From assembly GCA_946415665.1 (NCBI GenBank), contig CAMKTI010000042.1:1-13143 (forward strand): DNA of 13,143 bases. The letters are read 5' to 3'. This stretch comes from an uncultured Clostridia bacterium (GTDB lineage Bacteria > Bacillota > Clostridia > Lachnospirales > CAMVHY01). Shown piece after piece: positions 1 to 6,400 of this stretch (within the stretch, counting starts at the first letter, position 1; each line of letters starts with the position of its first letter). The notes beneath the pieces are model-generated. The model was not told the origin of the DNA, searched no databases, and saw nothing but the letters and a program-made list of their open reading frames with translations. A program made the translations under genes and the position numbers.

Positions 1-196
1 ATTTCTTTCTTTATTCTTTTGCTTTATCTCTTCGATCTCTTTTTGATTTTGTTTTATCTTTTCATCGGTTTGTTTTTTCATTTCATCGATTTCCTTTTGA
101 TTTTGTTTTTTATACTCTTCAAACTCTTTATCTGCTTTTTCATTTCTTTCTTTATTCTTTTGCTTTATCTCTTCGATCTCTTTTTGATTTTGTTTT
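1..196 (-). repeat. 141-bp repeat inside the coiled-coil gene
   Basis: About 54 bases at 1-54 recur nearly unchanged at 142-195, a 141-bp (47-codon) period that probably continues left of the window. Both copies encode KQNQKEIEEIKQKNKERN, and a related copy (KQNQKEIDEMKKQ) lies between them. Near identity at DNA level indicates recent duplication or gene conversion. Confidence 0.75.
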
Positions 197-1812
197 TTTA
201 TTTCTTCAAGTTTTTCTTTGTTTTTACGCTTTATCTCTGCAAGTTCCTTCTCAGCTTTTTCATCTCTCTCTTTAGCTTCTTTTTCAACTCTTTCATCTCT
301 CTCTTTAGCTTCTTTTTCAATTCTTTCATCTCTTTCTTTAGATTTTTCCTCCCTTTCCTTAGATTTTTCGTCAATTGAATTGAGTTCGGCATGTATTTTA
401 GCGAACGTGTCATTTATCATTTTCAACAGATCTTGCGTGCTTTTATCTATTTTTTTATCTAAAGATTGTATCTCACTTTTCCGTTCTAAATTTTCTTTTT
501 TTAAATTATCAATTTCTTGATCTTGCTTTTTGATTTTATTTTTATATTCTTCTAATTGCTGCTCTATTGATTCTAGCCTTCTGTCAGTTTCATTATTTTT
601 CTCATTTACTTGTTTAAACTTTTCCTTGTTTTCCTTATCTATTTGTTTAAACTTTTCATCATTTTTCTTTGCATATTCTTCGAAATTAAGTTCTAAATTT
701 GACTGTTTATTTTCTAGTAATTGATTTTTTTGATTTGATACTTCGTTTTTTTCTTGCAACTCGCGTATTTTATTCATCAATCGCAATATTTTCGGTTCAT
801 TTGTTTCTCTAAATTGTTGATTATTATTATATTCTTCAATCAATTTATCAAAATTCATATGGTTGCCAAAAGTGGTTTCGATCCACTCTTGAAGCTCTGC
901 CCCTAAATTATTTCTTTTTATTGTTGGATTATTATTAACAAAACAATTACCCATTACATAACACTCTCCTAAATATTCATCAAAATTTTTTTCAATAATA
1001 TTGACCCACTGTTTGCTATACACCGTATGTTTTAAAACATCTAAAAAGCAAAACATTGGTTCAAAATCTCTTGTTTTCGGAATTAATTTCCTAATTTCTT
1101 CGACACTCTGCCATATATCCGATAATTTGCTGTCAATGCCCACCAATTTGTTGTGTAGTTCATCACAAGCTTTATCCGGATCTTTAATTTCATAAAATTC
1201 GTTGAGCAATTTTGCAAAATCTCGCAGTTTCATAACTGCATCCTTCAAAATCACAATTACACTTTGACTTGCTTCCTGTTCATCACCAGCAATTTTTTTT
1301 CTGACTCGAAGATTAAAACTCCGAAAATATTCTTTTAACATGATTTTTCTTAATGCTCTATCAAACTTGCTTTGCGTATCTTGTATAATTTTGTCTTTGA
1401 TCCGCAATTTAAAATCTCTAAAACGTTTTTTTAACACAAATTTTTTCAATGCTGATACTAAATCTTCTCCCGCTTTCAAATTTATATTTCTGCCCGCATT
1501 TAAAATAATATTATTTCTGCTAGACAATTCTGCTACGGGAGTTAAATTATTTTCACTTTCCCGTGCGTTTTCCATTAATGAACCGTGACTTTCTTGGCTT
1601 TGAGCCATCCCGTCATTTCTGTTTTCGTTTGACAACTCATTTGCAATAATCGGATTTCGGCTATCATTTTGTACATGTTCTGCTTCTGCCAAAAAATTTT
1701 GTTCCTGTGGTTGATTGTTGCCATTTCCACGCCAGCGACAAAGCATGACACAAAGTACTACAGTACCACTTGCCATAACAATTGAGGCTATTATCAAAAA
1801 TAACCACCCCAT
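1..1812 (-). CDS. Membrane-anchored giant coiled-coil protein, C-terminus beyond the window
   Basis: The minus strand is open from the ATG at 1812 to base 1, giving 604 codons without a stop. Residues 3-25 form one hydrophobic segment (FLIIASIVMASGTVVLCVML) followed by RWR. Residues 28-110 are Asn/Gln/Glu-rich and look disordered. Residues 121-142 and 153-174 are a diverged basic tandem duplication (ALKKFVLKKRF / ALRKIMLKEYF). Residues 185-330 look helical with some Cys and Trp. From about 340 to the edge it is almost pure Lys/Glu/Gln/Asn coiled coil, with 11-residue repeats (EKEAKERDER) at 480-525 and a KQNQKEI motif at 540, 569 and 587. No enzyme motif is visible and I do not recognise the family. 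By the positive-inside rule the coiled coil may be cytoplasmic (inference). The ATG at 1812 has only a weak GGGGG upstream; see the 1794-1874 entry for a likely better start in another frame. It reads in the same direction as deoD but is separated from it by a terminator. Confidence 0.85.
   Translation of the reverse strand, partial: MGWLFLIIASIVMASGTVVLCVMLCRWRGNGNNQPQEQNFLAEAEHVQNDSRNPIIANELSNENRNDGMAQSQESHGSLMENARESENNLTPVAELSSRNNIILNAGRNINLKAGEDLVSALKKFVLKKRFRDFKLRIKDKIIQDTQSKFDRALRKIMLKEYFRSFNLRVRKKIAGDEQEASQSVIVILKDAVMKLRDFAKLLNEFYEIKDPDKACDELHNKLVGIDSKLSDIWQSVEEIRKLIPKTRDFEPMFCFLDVLKHTVYSKQWVNIIEKNFDEYLGECYVMGNCFVNNNPTIKRNNLGAELQEWIETTFGNHMNFDKLIEEYNNNQQFRETNEPKILRLMNKIRELQEKNEVSNQKNQLLENKQSNLELNFEEYAKKNDEKFKQIDKENKEKFKQVNEKNNETDRRLESIEQQLEEYKNKIKKQDQEIDNLKKENLERKSEIQSLDKKIDKSTQDLLKMINDTFAKIHAELNSIDEKSKEREEKSKERDERIEKEAKERDERVEKEAKERDEKAEKELAEIKRKNKEKLEEIKKQNQKEIEEIKQKNKERNEKADKEFEEYKKQNQKEIDEMKKQTDEKIKQNQKEIEEIKQKNKERN
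261..343 (-). repeat. 33-bp tandem repeats coding for 11-residue coiled-coil units
   Basis: Units at 261-293 and 294-326 are almost identical, followed by a degenerate third unit. Each encodes EKEAKERDER plus one hydrophobic residue (V or I). An 11-residue period is typical of hendecad coiled coils, which form nearly straight or slightly right-handed bundles. Confidence 0.7.
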
Positions 1813-1874
1813 GCCAAAAGCCCCCGATATAATGGTTTCCCTTGTTTTCTACAAGAATATTTTACTACCACCAT
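1794..1874 (-). CDS. 26-codon ORF with a strong ribosome binding site, overlapping the start of the coiled-coil gene in another frame
   Basis: On the minus strand GAGGTG stands 6 nt before an ATG at 1874, the best translation start in this neighbourhood. The peptide is basic at its N-terminus (VKYSCRKQGKPLYR), continues GLLAWGGYF, and meets TGA TAA TAG, three stops in a row. The stop lies 14-18 nt past the ATG of the long gene, so the two overlap. The peptide ends exactly where the long gene's hydrophobic stretch (LIIASIVMASG) begins, after a run of five T. One extra T, or a -1 slip on TTTTT, would join both into one protein with a basic N-terminus and one longer membrane helix. It could be a leader peptide coupling translation, a frameshifted true 5' end, or a sequencing error. 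I favour a disrupted or slipped start over an independent peptide. Confidence 0.4.
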   Translation of the reverse strand: MVVVKYSCRKQGKPLYRGLLAWGGYF

Positions 1875-1880
1875 TATATC
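1826..1880 (-). repeat. 11-bp inverted repeat spanning the start of the coiled-coil gene
   Basis: GATATAATGGT at 1826-1836 is perfectly complementary to ACCATTATATC at 1870-1880, with a small CTTGT/ACAAG stem (1841-1845/1851-1855) inside the loop. In the minus-strand mRNA the outer stem pairs the ATG at 1872-1874 and part of its SD spacer with sequence just upstream of the ATG at 1812. It could mask the first start codon or hold the two starts together. Confidence 0.5.
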
Positions 1881-2216
1881 ACCTCTTTCTCTTTTTTTAT
1901 TTTTTTTGCCATGTAATTCCTTTTTTACATAACATTTTACACTTAAATTAATTTTTTTCTTTTGTCAAGTATCCTTTTTAATATTTTTTTAAGTACATGA
2001 TTAGTTTTATCTATATATTTTTTGTGTTAAGTAAATAAATCTTTCCTGCGTTTTTTGTCATGGATAATATCTAAATAAAATAAACAATAAAAAAACACCG
2101 ACTCAATATTTTAAATATTTTTGCCGGCTCAATTCAATAAAAATTAAAATTAATTTTATACGGGAATAAACTCACTGCCAAAAAAATTCTAATCCAAATA
2201 AAAACCTTTACGCAAA
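1875..2216. other. Intergenic region between deoD and the coiled-coil gene
   Basis: No convincing gene is seen. It holds the deoD terminator (2089-2127), a 14-bp A+T palindrome at 2145-2158 that may be chance, and on the minus strand a perfect TTGACA at 1963-1968 without a good -10 at normal spacing (TAAAAT is about 23 nt downstream). The promoter of the coiled-coil gene must lie here or upstream, but I cannot place it firmly. Confidence 0.6.
2089..2127 (-). terminator. Probable intrinsic terminator of deoD
   Basis: Read on the minus strand, CCGGC pairs with GTCGG (one G-U pair), then a small internal loop, then AATATT/AATATT closing on a three-base loop. It is followed by TG and seven T. 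It lies about 90 nt past the deoD stop. The internal loop makes it weaker than the terminator at 9022-9059. Confidence 0.5.
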
Positions 2217-2924
2217 TTATAATTTTATTGCGGTTTCAAGCGCAAGATTTATCATATTTGTAAAGGCTGTTTGTCTTTCTTGTGCCGTTGTTTCTTCATG
2301 AGTAACAAGATTATCGCTCACTGTTAAAATAGCCAGTGCATTTGCATTATATCTCATTGCGTTTAAATATAATGCTGTCGATTCCATTTCAGCAGCTAAA
2401 ACTCCAAGTTCCGCCCATTTTAAACTTTCTTCCATATCAGCATAAAAAATATCTGTTGCAAAAACATTTCCTACATACGGTTTTATATTTAATTCTTGCG
2501 CCGTTAAATATGCTTTGTGTAACAAATCAAAAGACGCTATAGGAGAAATATTTCCCAATAATTTAAACTGATCAGCATATCTCGAATCTGAACAAGAACC
2601 TTGTGCCAAAATAATATCGTACAAATTTATTTCTTTTTTTATCGCTCCACACGATCCAACTCGAATTAAATTTTTTACTCCAAAAATATTTATTAACTCA
2701 TAAGAATAAATTCCAATGCTTGGATTACCCATTCCTGTTCCCATTACAGAAATTTTTTTGTTTTTATAAGTTCCCGTGAAACCTAAAATATTTCTTACCG
2801 CATTAAATTGCTCAACATCACTAAGAAAATTCTCAGCAATAAATTTTGCCCTTAATGGATCTCCAGGTAACAAAATTGTTTCTGCAATTTCCGCCGTTTG
2901 ATTAATATGAGGCGTGTTCTTCAT
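2217..2924 (-). CDS. deoD: Purine nucleoside phosphorylase, DeoD type
   Basis: This cytosolic salvage enzyme splits purine (deoxy)ribonucleosides with phosphate to free base and (deoxy)ribose-1-phosphate, normally as a homohexamer (family knowledge). The protein is 235 residues, the family's usual length. Visible hallmarks are TPHIN at the N-terminus with the His donated to the neighbouring subunit (H6), the phosphate-binding GDP-R at 21-25, R44, the RVGSCGA block at 88-94, the nucleoside-binding EMES at 179-182, and the catalytic SD at 203-204 followed by THE-TT and R217. All key residues of the E. coli enzyme have counterparts. I chose the ATG at 2924: GGAGG lies 8 nt upstream, and the N-terminus then aligns with E. 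coli DeoD. A longer TTG start at 2939 would overlap that ribosome binding site. It appears monocistronic, with no deoC or deoB in view. Confidence 0.96.
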   Translation of the reverse strand: MKNTPHINQTAEIAETILLPGDPLRAKFIAENFLSDVEQFNAVRNILGFTGTYKNKKISVMGTGMGNPSIGIYSYELINIFGVKNLIRVGSCGAIKKEINLYDIILAQGSCSDSRYADQFKLLGNISPIASFDLLHKAYLTAQELNIKPYVGNVFATDIFYADMEESLKWAELGVLAAEMESTALYLNAMRYNANALAILTVSDNLVTHEETTAQERQTAFTNMINLALETAIKL

Positions 2925-2970
2925 ACAAAAATCCTCCAAAAATTTTTTTTATAACGACCGGAACCAACAA

Positions 2971-2995
2971 AATTTTATAAAATTATCCGATCGGA
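2971..2995. promoter_or_regulatory. Two palindromes in the deoD leader, possible operator
   Basis: TCCGATCGGA (2986-2995) is a perfect 10-bp palindrome sitting at the predicted deoD transcription start. AATTTTATAAAATT (2971-2984) is a perfect 14-bp palindrome just downstream of it. Position suggests a repressor site or leader hairpin, but the A+T-only one could be chance. Confidence 0.35.
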
Positions 2996-2999
2996 AAAA

Positions 3000-3028
3000 A
3001 TTATAACATGAATTTTTTTTGACATTAA
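3000..3028 (-). promoter_or_regulatory. Candidate deoD promoter with extended -10
   Basis: On the minus strand TGTTATAAT (TGn plus a perfect TATAAT at 3000-3005) lies about 76 nt before the deoD ATG. The -35 position at 17-bp spacing reads TTAATG, a weak match, as is usual for extended -10 promoters. The start point would fall near 2993. Confidence 0.5.
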
Positions 3029-3209
3029 TTACAAACATTCGACTTAAAAAAATCTTTTAAACCAAAATTTATTTTTTGATCATGTAAATTTATTTATCGA
3101 TATAAAAAATCAAATAAATATTAGAATTCATACTGATTTTATAAAAATATTTGGATTACCACTTAACAAACAAAAAATTTTACTTTAGAATCAATATTGG
3201 GGGTATTAA

Positions 3210-3344
3210 ATGGCGTTATTTTTTATTTTAATCATGCCCAGGTGTAGTGTTTTTGAATATTTTTTATATTTTGTCTACACTATCCCAAGAGCAAGCGTGG
3301 AAATATTTAATATAAAAATATCTGATATGTGTGATTTACAATAA
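3210..3344 (+). CDS. Possible 44-residue hydrophobic small protein
   Basis: The ORF opens with ATG 6 nt after GGGGG (3199-3203) and encodes MALFFILIMPRC, then aromatic-rich sequence, ending NIKISDMCDLQ. The N-terminal 10 residues are hydrophobic. The NIKISD stretch matches the early part of AtpI because a 19-bp sequence is shared (3309-3327 and 9169-9187). No family is recognised. It may be a chance ORF over a structured leader, and the ribosome binding site is not of the strong GGAGTG type used by the other plus-strand genes. Confidence 0.22.
   Translation: MALFFILIMPRCSVFEYFLYFVYTIPRASVEIFNIKISDMCDLQ
3241..3282. repeat. Inverted repeat / hairpin in the deoD-to-large-gene intergenic region
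   Basis: GTGTAG at 3242-3247 pairs with CTACAC at 3275-3280, with AATAT/ATATT as a possible inner stem. An alternative pairing TAGTGT/ACACTA (3245-3250/3277-3282) is also available. There is no T-run after it, so it is not a terminator. It could be an RNA structure or a protein site. Confidence 0.3.
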
Positions 3345-3369
3345 ATATTGTCCATTAACACCATTTTTT

Positions 3370-3392
3370 ATGCAAATATAAATAATTTGCAT
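3370..3392. promoter_or_regulatory. 8-bp inverted repeat covering the -35 box, candidate operator
   Basis: ATGCAAAT (3370-3377) and ATTTGCAT (3385-3392) are perfect inverted copies separated by 7 nt. The right arm contains the TTGCAT -35 hexamer of the large gene. A repressor dimer bound here would block RNA polymerase. The regulator is unknown. Confidence 0.45.
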
Positions 3393-3415
3393 TTAAAATA
3401 ACAATGTGATAAAAT
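3387..3415 (+). promoter_or_regulatory. Promoter of the 1843-residue gene
   Basis: TTGCAT (3387-3392), a 17-bp spacer and TAAAAT (3410-3415) preceded by TGA make a sigma-70/SigA-type promoter with an extended -10. Transcription would start near 3422, leaving a leader of about 33 nt with the ribosome binding site GGGAG at 3439-3443. Confidence 0.7.
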
Positions 3416-3454
3416 TTTTCTATATGACACAAAATAAAGGGAGTGGATTGCATT

Positions 3455-6400
3455 ATGGAAAAATTAAAAAGTGAAAATGAAAAAAGTGAAAATGACGAGA
3501 TTATAACTTTAAGATTTGCAAAGGAGTTAAAAGCAGACATACGGTCTGAAGATATGATAAAAGAAAATTTTAGACCGCGGCAAAAGGATATATCACAGGA
3601 TTTCACGCATGAAGAAATAAATTCGATTAACAAAATAATTTGTCTCGGTAATAAAATTACAAAAGGTGATGAAGATAAGAAAAATAATTCTGGCGATCGA
3701 TATAATGATGGAGCAAAAATAATATTTGAACCTGGCAGAGAATATGAAATAACCAAATCAGATTTTGAACAACTTAGAAAAGTATTCTGGCTTGGTGACA
3801 ATTTTTTGAAAATGAATAGAAAAATAGAGTTTGAGTTTGCTGATACTCGAAAAGTAAAAATGAGGTCAGCTGCACAGTTATCTATCGCTGTTAACAATCT
3901 GTTGAAAAAAAATTCAATCAAAACTAATATAGTTAAAGATCAAGGAAGAATAATGATTTTGGAAAAGGGAAAAAAATATTATTTTACCGTAAATGAGTTT
4001 GAATTGTTGAATAAAGGATTTTATATGGACGAGGTTTACCCATCTCTAACATCAAATTGTATTCATAAAAATATTTTTGATATGCCATTAGATATTTTGA
4101 TATCATTTGTAAGTGGTTATAATGATCTAGATTACCCTGAATATGTTTTCAAAGAACGAGCTAAAAAAAATACAGAAACTAAAAGAAATGGGATCTCTTA
4201 TGATTTGTGGTCACAATTAGTTGATATCAAAGAAAAATATAAAACACTTGGGAAAATTATAGAAGAAATTGAAGCCATAAAGAAATTTCAAGCCGTCAGA
4301 ACAAATGATTCTATAAATGAAATAAATAAAATAAAAGAAATAATAAAGAAATATGGTTTTTCGGAACCAGATGAAAACCAATTGATCGAAATGCTTAAAG
4401 TGCCGGATAAGTTAGATGAATATTTTACAAACGAGACTATAAATAAAATGAAAGAAATGATAAATAAATATGATTTTTCGGAACCAGATGAAAATCAATT
4501 GGTCGAAATGCTCAAAGTGCCGGGCAAGTTAGATAAATATTTTACAAACGAGACTATAAATAAAATGAAAAAAATAATAAAGAAATATGGTTTTTCGGAA
4601 CCAGATGAAAACCAATTGGATGAAATGCTCAAAGTACCGACTAAGTTAGGTAAATATTTTGCAAATGAGACTGTAAATAAAATCAATAGAAAAATAAAGC
4701 AATATGGCTTTAAAGAACTTCAATCTGAAAACCAATTGGTTAAAACTTTCAAATTATCTTTGACTAATAATCCATTTAGTTCCGAGGATATAGAGATAAT
4801 TTTAATAAAAATAGAAGATTCGCTGAATAAAACGATATTGAAGAAAGCGATAGACGTTCTGATAAAAAATATGTTGCCTGGTAAGTTGGTTGATACAAAA
4901 TTACTGGCCTCAGTTGAAACTTTTTTGTTTAGTGATTTAGGTTTTGATTTCGATAATCTTGGAAAAATTTTAAACAAGTATATTAAAACCGAAAATGTGC
5001 AGAAAGTTTTAGAAACATTGAAAGCGCTAAAAGATGACAAACTGAAAATAAAACTGAAAATATATGAAGCAATTGACCAAATGATGCAAACCGAAATTTC
5101 ATCTGTTGATTTATCAGAAAATAAAGAAATGCAAGAGGTTGTCAAGGAAGTTGTTAATGGCAAAAGTTGTTCTTTATCTCACGAATATGTGATTAAAATT
5201 CTAGAACAAACACAGATTCCTAGTATATGTTCCAACTTTGTAGATACAATGTTTAAAGAAACTACAAATGTCGATAATAAAAAGAGTCCGAAGACACAAA
5301 TTAATAATACAGGTAATAGTATGAATTGTATTATAGAGATAATTCAAAAATACAAATTAGATTTAGATATTGAGGATAAGAATCCGTTAAGAAATATTAT
5401 GCGATTTTTTTTTGATCCAGATAAAATAGATAAGATTAATCCTGAGGCAATAATCGGTAAAATAAATGAAATGTTAACAGAACAAATTTATACCGAGATG
5501 TTAGAAAAGAGACCTATGCTTATTTTGTTTTTGGATCCTAATTTTCTGCATAAAAAGATTGTCGTAGATCCAAATGACAATGTATTTAATTACAATGTAT
5601 TTAAGAAAACTTTTTTAGATATTAATGAGCATATGCGTGACGATAAAGTTTCATTAAATGGCTTAGAAGGTTCTGCAAATAGCTTAGAAGGTTCTGCTGT
5701 TGTTTGGAAATTTTTTTTGGACAGCGTAAGTAAAGATTGTGATGTACCCGATATTGACAATTATCTTTACGGTTTTATTTTGTTTGCAATCAACAATATG
5801 AATGAATTTCATAGTTCAAAATCTGCGTTAATATTAATTCTTATGCTGATATCAAAACTCGGCATGAACTATCTGTATGGAAAGATTTTTCCTGGCGATG
5901 GTGGAAAAGATGCAGAACAAAAAAGTCCTATAAAAAATCTTTTAGGTATGTTATTTAAAGGTGGAGAACCATCGTATTTTGCAGAAGAATACTTAGAAAC
6001 ATTATATAGGCAAGATGTTAAGATCATTATCGATGAATGCGAGGATAGTGTTGATGCTAGAGATTTTTATTACGCACACTATCCATTTTACTGGACAGCT
6101 ATCGCTCATATACTTTCAAATTTGAAATACAAACCCGAATGCAAGAATAATTTCCTTTACTTTTTTGATTTATTTGATTGGAAGAGAGAGAAAGTTAATG
6201 TTGGGGGATACGGTTATTTTTGGCAAGACAATTGTCATGCTTGGCTAAGGTTGTTTGATTTTGTTGATCCAGGTTTTTTGTATGGAAATTTAGATGTTAT
6301 TGAACGTTATCTTACATTGTGTAAAAAATATTCCAGTTTTGTAAATGGCCCAATAACTGTAAATGTCATAAAACAAATTTGCAATTATGATAATTATTTA

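Larger units (their letters stand above)
2925..3454. other. Divergent intergenic region between deoD and the 1843-residue gene
   Basis: From right to left it contains the large gene's promoter and inverted repeat (3370-3415), a patch at 3190-3300 that is richer in G+C than its surroundings and holds a small ORF and a hairpin, and the deoD promoter and palindromes (2971-3028). The stretch 3040-3185 shows nothing beyond A+T-rich sequence. I recognise no tRNA, riboswitch or mobile-element remnant. Confidence 0.6.

Noticed and set aside
19..1951. Several plus-strand ORFs across the left edge region (for example 19-378, 218-520)
   Set aside because: They are Phe/Ser/Leu-rich antisense readings of the coiled-coil gene and have no ribosome binding sites.
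1963..1968. Perfect minus-strand TTGACA upstream of the coiled-coil gene
   Set aside because: No acceptable -10 at 16-18 bp; the nearest TAAAAT is about 23 nt away.
2145..2158. TAAAATTAATTTTA palindrome
   Set aside because: It is A+T only, in very A+T-rich DNA, with no T-run or promoter context; likely chance.
2925..2939. TTG start giving DeoD five extra residues
   Set aside because: The TTG overlaps the GGAGG ribosome binding site, and the ATG at 2924 matches the family N-terminus.
3019..3047. Plus-strand TTGACA as a promoter toward the small ORF
   Set aside because: The -10 position at 17 bp reads ACTTAA, a poor match.
3443..3454. GTG start for the large gene
   Set aside because: It overlaps its own GGGAGTG ribosome binding site; the ATG at 3455 is better placed.
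3355..3921. 188-codon minus-strand ORF
   Set aside because: It overlaps the 5' end of the large gene, its promoter and its ribosome binding site. Its Ser/Phe/Leu-rich composition is that of an antisense shadow of Lys/Glu/Asn-rich coding DNA.
4495..5163. Minus-strand ORFs of 63 and 147 codons inside the large gene
   Set aside because: They are antisense shadows, and the first simply mirrors the 117-bp repeats.
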